From contig CALYPW010000003.1 of the NCBI GenBank assembly GCA_945278685.1, positions 1 through 42,080 of the forward strand: a stretch of DNA of 42,080 nt, given 5' to 3'. This DNA is from an uncultured Dolosicoccus sp. GTDB taxonomy: Bacteria; Bacillota; Bacilli; Lactobacillales; Aerococcaceae. The notes beneath the pieces were generated by a model. The model was not told the origin of the DNA. It ran no database searches and saw only the letters and a list, made by a program, of their open reading frames with translations. The position numbers and the translations under genes were made by a program. Positions 28,690 through 37,983 of this stretch are shown piece after piece; the stretch's first letter is position 1, and the number at the start of each line of letters is the position of its first letter.

Positions 28690-29775
28690 TTACTTCCCCT
28701 TTAAATTTAATACTTTCTTCCATTGCTTCTTAATTATCTTTTTTGAGTAGATTTCTAAATCGATCATTGCATGATCAGAAAACTCTTTCCTTAAATCTGC
28801 CGATTCGATGAGTTTGTTTACAGCATTCACTAGATCTTCTAAACTTTGATCTTTCACCAAGAAACCATTTACATGATGACGAATCAGGGTTTTGGGGCCT
28901 ACAGGACAATTGTAAGAAATGACAGGTAAGCCTCGCGATTGAGCTTCCAATACAACGATTGGACCGCCTTCAAACTTCGAGGTCACTACTAAAAAAGCGT
29001 ATTGATCCAATACCTCTATTGGATTTTTATGACTTCCCTTTAGGTGAACCTGCTCTTGAAGCTGATTTTCTTCGATTAACTCTTGAAGATTCTCTCGTTC
29101 CTCACCATCTCCGTAGATATCCCATTGCCAATCCGGATGTTTTTCGAAAACTTTTTTAGCTGCCAGGATGGCATGATTAAATTGTTTGATATCAACCAAT
29201 CGGCCTACACTGACAATTTTTTTGGAATTTAAATGATAGATAGGTGGCTCTTCCAGAAAATCCACATAACTCGGTATCACTGAAATTTTTTGGGATTCTA
29301 CTTGAAACTCTTTGATGTAAGAATCTTTATCTGGTTGAGTGAGCACTACCACATGATCCGATTTATCAATGCCTAGTTTTTGTCTTCGATAATGGTTTTT
29401 CCCATAGCTTTGATTTTGCAAACTCGAGTGCTCCCAATAAATCCAAGGATTTCCTGTACGTGTTGCAACTAGATCAACAATCGGGTTTACCCCAGCCGTT
29501 ACAGCAACCAAATGACTTGGTCCTATTCTTTTAAGCAATTTCATGATTTTCCAGACAAATAAACATCGACACAGACGGAGACTGCGTGCCTTGTCACTGA
29601 TCACAAAATGATCGATTGATGAATCTAAGTCTACAATCGGACCATCTTCCTTCTGAAACAAACTGATGACGGTCACTTTATAATCTGAAGTCAGAGAGTT
29701 CGCAAGCATGAGGCTAATTCTTTCAGCTCCTCCAATGAGGGAGGTATCATAAACAACAAATATGACTCTTTTCAT
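28690..29775 (-). CDS. Glycosyltransferase family 4
   Basis: IGGAERISLMLANSL start, SVGRLVDIKQFNHAILA, IYGDGEERENLQELI, FEGGPIVVLEAQSRGLPVISYNCPVGP. Confidence 0.92.
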   Translation of the reverse strand: MKRVIFVVYDTSLIGGAERISLMLANSLTSDYKVTVISLFQKEDGPIVDLDSSIDHFVISDKARSLRLCRCLFVWKIMKLLKRIGPSHLVAVTAGVNPIVDLVATRTGNPWIYWEHSSLQNQSYGKNHYRRQKLGIDKSDHVVVLTQPDKDSYIKEFQVESQKISVIPSYVDFLEEPPIYHLNSKKIVSVGRLVDIKQFNHAILAAKKVFEKHPDWQWDIYGDGEERENLQELIEENQLQEQVHLKGSHKNPIEVLDQYAFLVVTSKFEGGPIVVLEAQSRGLPVISYNCPVGPKTLIRHHVNGFLVKDQSLEDLVNAVNKLIESADLRKEFSDHAMIDLEIYSKKIIKKQWKKVLNLKGK

Positions 29776-29800
29776 TCATTTATCTCCTTTTCACTGTGTC

Positions 29801-31249
29801 TCACCGAGACGGTAATCTCTCTTTGATCAGACCAAGAATGTATTGGTAAGTTTCATGCTTAAAGATAATTGAAAGCAATAAATAAGTGAGCATTCCGGCA
29901 GACACTTGTAGAAATAATAGTAGGTAAATATTTACATCCATAAATCCGACTAGATACACTGCAACTCCCATCAACACACTATGGATGATCGATGGTAATA
30001 CGTCCTTGAACTGTTCATAAAGTGTATAATTCACCAATTGACGATTGGGGATGGCATTGATAATGACCTCTATGACCCGTTCAACAAATGCTCCCAAGGC
30101 GATGGCGATGATTCCATACTTGAGCGTAGCAAGAATGATCCCTAGCCCTATCGAACGTTTAATAATCTCTGTCTTTAACAAAAGACCACCTTCACCCATC
30201 GCTCTCATTGGCTGCAAGTTCAATGTCAGAATTGGCCACAAGGCGTAAGTGATACAAAATATTTGGAGAAAGGGAACCGAAGGTAACCATTTATCCGTTA
30301 ATAAGACCTTGACAAGCGTTTCAGCCGTCGTCGCCATTCCGACCATCGCAGGAAAGATTATATACGCACTCACTTTGATCGAACGACGAAGAATACTTTT
30401 CATTCGTATAGGATCTTCTTGATAGGCTGCCAAGGTTGGTAACATCACTCCTTGAATGGATGCATCAATGTTACTGACAATGATTCGCGGCATTTGTTCT
30501 CCACGTTGATAATAGGCTAAATCAAATGGTTGATAAATCTTACCAATCAACAGTGTTCGTCCGTCCAAATAAAGAGTATAGATGATGCTTGAACTAAGAA
30601 CTTTTATTCCATAGGAGAATAAACTCTTTATTCGTCTAAATGAAAACATTAATTTCGGGTGCCAATCAGTAGTATAGTGCAACAAGATCGCATTACTAAA
30701 TGCATATATTATTTGCTGAATGATTAAAGCCCAAATACCATAACCCAAATAAGCAGTCGCAATACCAATAACTCCAGAAAGTACAGTTGCTGACAGAGTA
30801 GATAAAAACAATTTTCTGAATTGCATATTTTTCATGATATAAGCATTTTGAACAGAATTTAAAGCTCCTGGAAAAAGAATGAGCGATATTACTCGAAGCA
30901 TCTTCGCCAAGTTATCATCTTGATAATATAACCCAATGGCCGGCGAAAAATAAGCGATTATTCCATATAAAACAAGGGAAGCAAGTAAACTGAAATAAAA
31001 AACAGATGAATAATCTAATTCATCGGGATCTTTCTTCTGTATAAGTGCCGCGTTAAAACCACCTTGAATGAAAACTGTGGCAATGTTTGTGAAAACCAAA
31101 AGTATAGCAATCGTGCCAAACTCTTTGGGTGAAAGTAACCGAGCAAGAATAATTTGCACGACGAATTGAACGCCTTGACTTCCTGCTCTTTCAAGCAATT
31201 TCCATAACAAGGAGTTCACGACATTGGTTCTAGTGTGCAATTTACTCAT
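29801..31249 (-). CDS. Polysaccharide flippase (Wzx/WzxC-like, MOP family)
   Basis: 482 aa; SLLWKLLERAGSQGVQFVVQIILARLLSPKEFGTIAIL and many TM segments. Confidence 0.92.
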   Translation of the reverse strand: MSKLHTRTNVVNSLLWKLLERAGSQGVQFVVQIILARLLSPKEFGTIAILLVFTNIATVFIQGGFNAALIQKKDPDELDYSSVFYFSLLASLVLYGIIAYFSPAIGLYYQDDNLAKMLRVISLILFPGALNSVQNAYIMKNMQFRKLFLSTLSATVLSGVIGIATAYLGYGIWALIIQQIIYAFSNAILLHYTTDWHPKLMFSFRRIKSLFSYGIKVLSSSIIYTLYLDGRTLLIGKIYQPFDLAYYQRGEQMPRIIVSNIDASIQGVMLPTLAAYQEDPIRMKSILRRSIKVSAYIIFPAMVGMATTAETLVKVLLTDKWLPSVPFLQIFCITYALWPILTLNLQPMRAMGEGGLLLKTEIIKRSIGLGIILATLKYGIIAIALGAFVERVIEVIINAIPNRQLVNYTLYEQFKDVLPSIIHSVLMGVAVYLVGFMDVNIYLLLFLQVSAGMLTYLLLSIIFKHETYQYILGLIKERLPSR

Positions 31250-31270
31250 ATCCCCATCCCGATTCTCAGC

Positions 31271-32275
31271 TTAATATTGCTTCCCTCTAATCTCTAAATA
31301 AGTATAAGGCTTCAAGCTAAATAGCAAATATGCGACTGCTGCTTTCCACCCGTAATGCTTCACTATTTCGCTATATGAAATCTTTGCATAGTATTGTCGA
31401 AACTTTCCAATTAGAAATTTTAAATACTGTGATCTTTCAGTCTCAGTTATATCATTTTGATTCGCTTGGTAAGACAAAGTTAAAGCGTTTTTTAACAAAT
31501 ATAATAATACATATGATTCGAAATGTTGATTCCTTTTAACGATGTCAAAGTCCAAAATCATCTCGCCCGCTTTTAAGATATCAAGTTTTTTCTCGTTAAA
31601 TGGTGCGCTAACGGCCGCTCCCGGATTGTCAACATAATAATAAAAGACGTCGGATAAAACTAACTTTCGATGGGCGTTTTTATGCACTTCAAAATTGAAT
31701 AAGAAATCCTCACTGTAACTCAGAGGCTGAAAACGAATATCATTAATGATTCTCTTGCGATACAGCTTATTACAACTCCCGTCGAAGGTGTTTTTACGTT
31801 CTAGGACGTGTCGTATAAGATTGTTTTGCCCTTCTATGAATTCTTTTTTAAATCTGAAAGTCCGACAAGAAGCTTTGTATTGGCGATAAAAACCCGCCTC
31901 TACAACATCAGCATCCGTTCGTTTCATCTCAGACAGCATTACTTCGTACATCTCATTTGCGAGATAGTCGTCACTATCTACAAAGGTAATCACATCACCA
32001 GTTGCAACATTAAGCCCTTGATTTCGCGCAGATGCAACGCCTTGATTGACTTGATCAATCAAGTAAATGTTTGAGTGTTTTTCTGCATATTGCTGACAAA
32101 TGGATAAAGTATTATCGCTTGATCCATCATTCACCAAAATTATTTCTACATTTTTAAAGGTCTGGTCCAAAATGCTGTCAATGCATTTCCCAATACTTTC
32201 TTGACCATTGTAAACCGGAACTATGACAGAAATTTTTATATTGTTAACCAATTTCGAAGCTCCTATCAGTAGCAA
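31271..32275 (-). CDS. Glycosyltransferase family 2
   Basis: ISVIVPVYNGQESIGKCIDSILDQTFKNVEIILVNDGSSDNT..VTFVDSDDYL. Confidence 0.92.
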   Translation of the reverse strand: MLLIGASKLVNNIKISVIVPVYNGQESIGKCIDSILDQTFKNVEIILVNDGSSDNTLSICQQYAEKHSNIYLIDQVNQGVASARNQGLNVATGDVITFVDSDDYLANEMYEVMLSEMKRTDADVVEAGFYRQYKASCRTFRFKKEFIEGQNNLIRHVLERKNTFDGSCNKLYRKRIINDIRFQPLSYSEDFLFNFEVHKNAHRKLVLSDVFYYYVDNPGAAVSAPFNEKKLDILKAGEMILDFDIVKRNQHFESYVLLYLLKNALTLSYQANQNDITETERSQYLKFLIGKFRQYYAKISYSEIVKHYGWKAAVAYLLFSLKPYTYLEIRGKQY

Positions 32276-32300
32276 TTTTTCATGCGCAATTCCCTCGTTG

Positions 32301-33176
32301 CTAAATTCGAGGATGCTTATTCAGTAGACGTCTAATGGTCGCTGATAAAGCAATAATTAAACCACTTACATTCAAGTCTTGCGCCATCTCCCGAAGACTT
32401 TTTCGATCTTTGAGCAAGTAATAATAATTCGAATAATAACCCATTTTCTGTTTTAAGGATATATTTCCGTATTCAACTTGCTCCTTGATTCTCAAGGCAT
32501 ATCCTAGAGGATTTGATGCATTGAGTCGATTCTGATTTTCAGTTAATCCATCCTCTTGATAATCGGCGACATAGGTCGATTCATTGAACCATCTTATTTT
32601 GTACCCACTGTGTGCAATCCGTGTCCAAACGATTGTTTCTGTAAGAAACTTTTCTCTAGGAAAAGTTGGAAATGGAAAATCTTTTAAGATTTCGGTATAA
32701 AACACCTCGAATTTATCTCCTAAGATGTTATATTTTTCTCTTTCATTGGATTTAGCGTCCACGTAGGCACCTTCAAACGTGTGACCAATTAGATCTCCGT
32801 TCGGCGCCACGATATTATAGGAAATCCCGGCAAACTCACTCGAACCCGCAATAGTCGAAAATCCATGAATAATCTTCGCAACCGCTCCTGGTAGTAGCCA
32901 ATCATCTGAATCCACGATCCCAAAATATCTGCCTTTGGCATTTTGGGCGCCACGGTTGATCGCCACATGCTTTCCTGAGTTTTCCTGTTTCAAATAACGA
33001 ATATTGAGTTGATTCTCATTCACAAATCCCTCGATTAATTCTTGGGTGTTATCGGTTGAACCATCATCAACAAGGAGCCATTCAAAATCTTGAGATTCTT
33101 GTTCGATCAGCGAACGGTACAGTTTTTCTAAAGTATGGGCACGATTATAAGTTGGTGTGAATATAGTTACTTTCAT
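32301..33176 (-). CDS. Glycosyltransferase family 2
   Basis: MKVTIFTPTYNRAHTLEKLYRSLIEQESQDFEWLLVDDGSTDNT..GIVDSDDWLL. Confidence 0.92.
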   Translation of the reverse strand: MKVTIFTPTYNRAHTLEKLYRSLIEQESQDFEWLLVDDGSTDNTQELIEGFVNENQLNIRYLKQENSGKHVAINRGAQNAKGRYFGIVDSDDWLLPGAVAKIIHGFSTIAGSSEFAGISYNIVAPNGDLIGHTFEGAYVDAKSNEREKYNILGDKFEVFYTEILKDFPFPTFPREKFLTETIVWTRIAHSGYKIRWFNESTYVADYQEDGLTENQNRLNASNPLGYALRIKEQVEYGNISLKQKMGYYSNYYYLLKDRKSLREMAQDLNVSGLIIALSATIRRLLNKHPRI

Positions 33177-33200
33177 GAATATCTCCTATTGATTTTAAGA

Positions 33201-34412
33201 TTATAGCTCTTCAACCAATTCAATGTATTTTTCACAGATGTAATCAACGTCTTCATTGCTCAATCCAGTATGCAACGGCAAGGTGATGGCATTTTGATAC
33301 ATGTCGAAGGCATTCGGATAATCTTTGATGTCGAATCCTAAGTTTTTGTAGGCAGTCATCATTGGTAATGGCTTATAGTGGACGTTGGTGGTGATTCCTT
33401 GTTCCCCTAAGTCAATGATGATTTGATTGCGGGTGTCTTCACCAATACCAGGGACTCTGGTTATATAAAGATGTCCCGAAGAGACATGATCATCACTTAA
33501 ATGATCCATGGTTCGAATTCCAGCAGCTCTTAACTGGCGATCGTAACGTTCAATAATGGCATGACGGTGCTCTAAAAGTTTGGCATAACGCTTTTGCTGA
33601 ACGCGCCCCAAGGAAGCAACAATATCGGTCATGTTGCACTTGAAATATGGAGCCACAATGTCGTACTCCCAGCCACCTACTTGGGTTTTGGCCAGGGCAT
33701 CTTTGTTCTGTCCATGAAGGATTAATAACATGTATTTCTTATAAATATCTTCATGATCAACGCCAGGAATGTCTTTCCAGACAACGGCTCCACCTTCACC
33801 GGTTGTCAAATTTTTGACGGCGTGAAAAGAAAAACATGTGAAATCTGCTACTTCACCTGACATACGCCCGCGATTGGAAGCACCATAAGAATGAGCTGCA
33901 TCTGCGATAATAACCACTCGATCAAAGGCCTCTTGAAGCGTGTGTTCGGTTGGATGATAGAGAGCTTTTCTGCTTTCTAAAACCTCCACAATTCGGTCAT
34001 AATCACACATAACTCCTGCAATATCCACAGGAATAATGGCCTTTGTTTTTTCAGTAATGGCTTCTGCCAGCTGATCATAATCCATTTCGAAGGAATCTTT
34101 CGCAGTATCTACCATCACAATCTTTGCTCCAACGTGGTCGATGACACTGGCGCTGGCGGTATAAGTGTAGGCAGAAGTGATCACCTCATCCCCCGGGCCT
34201 ACCCCCAAAAGACGCAAGGTCATTTCCATACACGCAGTCGCTGAATTCATCGTGACACCACGTTTGGTGTGACAAAACTCTGCGATTTCACGTTCAAATT
34301 GCTTTGTTTGAGGACCTGTCGTGATCCAGCCGGATTTTAAAGCATCCGTCACCGCTTGAATTTCTTCTTCTGTAATATCGGGTGGTGAAAATGGAATATT
34401 CTTTTTACTCAT
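33201..34412 (-). CDS. DegT/DnrJ/EryC1/StrS family sugar aminotransferase
   Basis: IPFSPPDITEEEIQAVTDALKSGWITTGPQTKQFE, PLP site CFSFHAVKNLTTGEGG. Start set at MSKKNIPF (34412) after AGGAG. Confidence 0.93.
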   Translation of the reverse strand: MSKKNIPFSPPDITEEEIQAVTDALKSGWITTGPQTKQFEREIAEFCHTKRGVTMNSATACMEMTLRLLGVGPGDEVITSAYTYTASASVIDHVGAKIVMVDTAKDSFEMDYDQLAEAITEKTKAIIPVDIAGVMCDYDRIVEVLESRKALYHPTEHTLQEAFDRVVIIADAAHSYGASNRGRMSGEVADFTCFSFHAVKNLTTGEGGAVVWKDIPGVDHEDIYKKYMLLILHGQNKDALAKTQVGGWEYDIVAPYFKCNMTDIVASLGRVQQKRYAKLLEHRHAIIERYDRQLRAAGIRTMDHLSDDHVSSGHLYITRVPGIGEDTRNQIIIDLGEQGITTNVHYKPLPMMTAYKNLGFDIKDYPNAFDMYQNAITLPLHTGLSNEDVDYICEKYIELVEEL

Positions 34413-34443
34413 TATTGATTCTCCTCTAGCATTCATCTTTGAA

Positions 34444-35133
34444 TTACATTAAAACAGCTAAGAAGGTCTGCCACATGATCTTAATATCGTTCCAGATGTT
34501 AAACTCACGAATGTCCTGTAAATTATAGCCCATTTTAATCGGCAGGATGTCTTCGATATAGGTCTTCGGAATGTCGGTGCTTTCAGCCAGCATTTCATCT
34601 TCATCTTTGAATTTGATACTAGCTCTCGAAGTAATCCCGGCGGGTAATAAGAGTGTGGCATACATTTCGGGTGTATAGGCATCCACATAACTTTTGACTT
34701 CCGGCCGAGTGCCTACAAAACTCATGTCTCCTACTAACACATTGAATAATTGTGGAAATTCGTCAACACGTGCTTTTCGTATGAGATGACCGACTTTCGT
34801 GATTCGGCTGTCTCCCTTTTGTGTCAATTGTGCAGTGCTCTCATCTTCGTGCACATACATTGTACGGAATTTAAAAATTTCAAAGATTTTTCCGTATTGC
34901 GTGACGCGTTCTTGTCGAAAGATGACTGGGCCTTTTGAATCACATTTAATCATCACAGCGATAATTACCAAAACAGGTGATAACAAAAGTATTAAAACCA
35001 AAGACACACACAGATCAAACAATCTTTTTAGAAACAAGCTGGCAGTCTTATGCTTTAATGACTCATAATAAGGTTTAACGGCATCGTTTCTGATTTCTTT
35101 CGGCAACTCATCCCATCTTCGCAAGAAAGACAT
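34444..35133 (-). CDS. Undecaprenyl-phosphate sugar-1-P transferase (initiating, PglC/WcaJ C-terminal type)
   Basis: LKRLFDLCVSLVLILLLSPVLVIIAVMIKCDSKGPVIFRQERVTQYGKIFEIFKFRTM..RKARVDEFPQLFNVLVGDMSFVGTRPEV. Confidence 0.92.
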   Translation of the reverse strand: MSFLRRWDELPKEIRNDAVKPYYESLKHKTASLFLKRLFDLCVSLVLILLLSPVLVIIAVMIKCDSKGPVIFRQERVTQYGKIFEIFKFRTMYVHEDESTAQLTQKGDSRITKVGHLIRKARVDEFPQLFNVLVGDMSFVGTRPEVKSYVDAYTPEMYATLLLPAGITSRASIKFKDEDEMLAESTDIPKTYIEDILPIKMGYNLQDIREFNIWNDIKIMWQTFLAVLM

Positions 35134-35138
35134 CCCCT

Positions 35139-36149
35139 TTAATTTTTTTTTGAACTTTGACGGTAGTCTTTCAAGAACTTAGGCGTCTGAATAAAACCGA
35201 CAAGCGAACCAACCCCATAGCTTACGTGTAATAGAAAAAATACAATTGGTAATAACAAATTAACAGGATGAAATTCCATGTGTCGCAAAGCTAAGAAACT
35301 CATCAAAAGATTCGCTACCACATAGCTCCCCATCACCAAGATGAACGGCCAAGAAGTCCAATGAAGTAAAATAAAAGACAATAGCATCGCCATCACAAAG
35401 GCAAAAGGCACCACGTGGAAAATACTGATACAAGGTTTGCAGACAAATAGTGTCTTAGCAATCCACTCACCATTTCCAAACTTTTGTTGCATCATTCTCT
35501 GCAAATCAGGACGGGCATATTGGTAGGAAATCACTGAATCGTCATAAATCAAGTCGTATCCTGCTTGTGAAACACGGTAATTGTATTCATTATCTTCTGT
35601 TCGTATAAGTTTTTCATCGTAATGCCCCACTTGATCAATCACTTCACGACGAAACATGGGATGGAACAATGATTTAACCGGTCGTCGCCCCGAACTTGTC
35701 CTGTAAGGGGCAATGCCACTACCAAACAATGAATTCTCCGCCGCTAGAAGCATCTGTGAATAAGGGGTTATTTCTGACATAATCGCCGGACGTTTGCCTC
35801 CTGAAACAGCCGCTCCATCTTGTATGTTTTCGACATTTTTTCGAATGAAATCTTCAGGAATACTGGCGTGGGCATCCAAACGAAGCAACACATCTCCCGA
35901 ATAATGATCGATCGCTACGTTCAAACCTGACGATAGTATTCGTTTAGGATTACTTAATACCTGAACGTTGTGGAATACTTTCTGATGCGAGAACTCTTCC
36001 ATCAACTCCAGGGTTCGGTCTGTAGATCCTGAGTCTACCAACACTAACTCAATTTCTTCTAAATTATAATCTTGTTTCAGTATCTCTTGCCACAAAGCGG
36101 GTAAATAATCTTCTTCATTTAAAGCGATGATTCCTATACTTACTAGCAT
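35139..36149 (-). CDS. Glycosyltransferase family 2 with C-terminal TM segments (ExoA-like)
   Basis: VSIGIIALNEEDYLPALWQEILKQDYNLEEIELVLVDSGSTDRT..LRLDAHASIPEDFI; hydrophobic C-terminus. Confidence 0.9.
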   Translation of the reverse strand: MLVSIGIIALNEEDYLPALWQEILKQDYNLEEIELVLVDSGSTDRTLELMEEFSHQKVFHNVQVLSNPKRILSSGLNVAIDHYSGDVLLRLDAHASIPEDFIRKNVENIQDGAAVSGGKRPAIMSEITPYSQMLLAAENSLFGSGIAPYRTSSGRRPVKSLFHPMFRREVIDQVGHYDEKLIRTEDNEYNYRVSQAGYDLIYDDSVISYQYARPDLQRMMQQKFGNGEWIAKTLFVCKPCISIFHVVPFAFVMAMLLSFILLHWTSWPFILVMGSYVVANLLMSFLALRHMEFHPVNLLLPIVFFLLHVSYGVGSLVGFIQTPKFLKDYRQSSKKN

Positions 36150-36185
36150 AACGACTCCTTTTTCCTAGTGACTCATTCGTTTGTT

Positions 36186-36974
36186 CTAACGCAATATTTC
36201 TCGGACTTCTTCTAAGGAGCTTTCCAAGGGAATATTATAATAGACACCGTCAATGTCTGTCTCTTCACCTTCCAGCTGAACGATATTGGCACCACCAATT
36301 CCGAGGCGATACTGGATGGCTAGTTTACCCAAGTTAATGATATCTACATTCGTGTCCACATACTGGTTAAGTGTTTGAGCAACTTGACTAAAATTACTTA
36401 AAGCAGACGCGCTAGCGACTTTTCTGAAAATTGCTTGAATGACATCACGTTGTCTTGCTTGTCGACCATAGTCACCACCTGTATCGTCTCGATTTCGAAC
36501 ATATGCGAGCGTTCCTCTTCCGTCCAAATGGGCCGTCTGACCCGCTTCGAAATAATAATCATCTTGAACGAAAGTGTCAGGTGATGTAACCGCGATTCCG
36601 CCGACCAAATCAACGAGTTCAATGAGCCCCGTCATATCAACTACCACATAGCCTTTTAATGATAGACCTAATAACTCTTCCGTCGTTTCTTGTGTTAATG
36701 TCGGGCCCTCGTAGGCATAGGCATGATTGATTTTATCCATTCCGTAACCTGGGATTTCAGTGTATGTGTCGCGCGGGATAGATACCATCTGCGTAGCCCC
36801 CAGAGCACGCGTCTTCATCGCCAACATCACATCCGTGCGACCTTGTTCGGTACGTTCCAAGCCCCCACTGTCCACACCTAGCATCAAGACTCGTGTGGGA
36901 ACGAACAATATACATAGTGCCAGCAGCACAATAAGTAAGCTCAACGCTCCAAATAATCTTCTAAAGAACTTCAT
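36186..36974 (-). CDS. LytR-CpsA-Psr (LCP) family protein
   Basis: LMLGVDSGG..RTDVMLAMKTRALGATQMVSIPRDTYTEIPGYGMDKINHAYAYEG..YVRNRDDTGGDYGRQARQRDVI. Confidence 0.93.
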   Translation of the reverse strand: MKFFRRLFGALSLLIVLLALCILFVPTRVLMLGVDSGGLERTEQGRTDVMLAMKTRALGATQMVSIPRDTYTEIPGYGMDKINHAYAYEGPTLTQETTEELLGLSLKGYVVVDMTGLIELVDLVGGIAVTSPDTFVQDDYYFEAGQTAHLDGRGTLAYVRNRDDTGGDYGRQARQRDVIQAIFRKVASASALSNFSQVAQTLNQYVDTNVDIINLGKLAIQYRLGIGGANIVQLEGEETDIDGVYYNIPLESSLEEVREILR

Positions 36975-37061
36975 GATTATTCCTCCGCATAAAATATAAC
37001 TTTATCATATACATAATACGTTATCTTGAGGCAAAACTCAAACCGAGCCCTGATCTTGTAA

Positions 37062-37106
37062 ACAGAAACGCCACCTTGCAAAATAAATTTGTAGGTGACG
37101 TTCTGT
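37062..37106 (-). terminator. Long hairpin between the two LCP genes
   Basis: ACAGAAACGCCACCT / AGGTGACGTTCTGT with a weak T-rich tail on the minus strand. Confidence 0.5.
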
Positions 37107-37113
37107 AGAGGAA

Positions 37114-37983
37114 TTATTTAACTCTTTCTTTAAATTCTTGGAATGAGTCTTCGTCGATAATTACGTAATAGCCACCGTTAATCATTTCACCGTGTCCCTC
37201 TAGTTGATACTGATCAACATTTAGAGAAATATCCGATTTGTTCAAAGCCAGAGCTGTCAATTCTTTGATTCCAAAACTTGTAGACATGTTCTTATTAAGT
37301 TCTTTTAGAATTTTCGGTAACTCTGTGACTTTATTGGCCTCTTTCGTCTTGGTTAAGATCGCCTGAATGACATCGCGTTGACGCGCTTGACGCGCATAGT
37401 CTCCACCACTGCTTTTTCGTTCACGCACATAGGCCACCGTTGCATCTCCGTCTAGCTCAGTCTCGACACCTTCTTGGAAAGTATATCCTTCGATTTCAAA
37501 TGTGGTTGGTGGTACGACTGTAACCCCACCAACGACTTCGACCATTTCACCAAGTCCCGTCATGTTTAACACCACGTAATTATCGATTTCAATACCTAGT
37601 AAATTTTCAACAGTTTCTTGAGCTAACTCAGCCCCTCCAAATGCGTATGCGTGGTTGATCTTATCTTCGCCATGCCCGGGAATGTTTACCAGAGAATCTC
37701 GGGGAATACTGGTCATAGACCCTTGACCGTCTTCTTCACTACCACTAATTAGCACGATGGTATCTGAACGCCCACCTGCTAAATCTCCTGATTCTGTGGT
37801 ATCAACACCTAGAAGTAGGATGTGTGATTTTTTTGTGGCTTTCTTAGCTGTTTGAGTTTCTTTCTTCTCTTCAAACTCAGAAACACTGCCACTACTGATT
37901 GACTCAGCAGCTACTGGAAGTGCATTGATTACCATACCGGTTAAAATTGTTAAGATAAGTGCTAAATGTGCAAATAATTTCAT
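37114..37983 (-). CDS. LytR-CpsA-Psr (LCP) family protein
   Basis: LLLGVDTTE..GGRSDTIVLIS..MTSIPRDSLVNIPGHGEDKINHAYAFGG..YVRERKSSGGDYARQARQRDVI. Confidence 0.93.
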   Translation of the reverse strand: MKLFAHLALILTILTGMVINALPVAAESISSGSVSEFEEKKETQTAKKATKKSHILLLGVDTTESGDLAGGRSDTIVLISGSEEDGQGSMTSIPRDSLVNIPGHGEDKINHAYAFGGAELAQETVENLLGIEIDNYVVLNMTGLGEMVEVVGGVTVVPPTTFEIEGYTFQEGVETELDGDATVAYVRERKSSGGDYARQARQRDVIQAILTKTKEANKVTELPKILKELNKNMSTSFGIKELTALALNKSDISLNVDQYQLEGHGEMINGGYYVIIDEDSFQEFKERVK

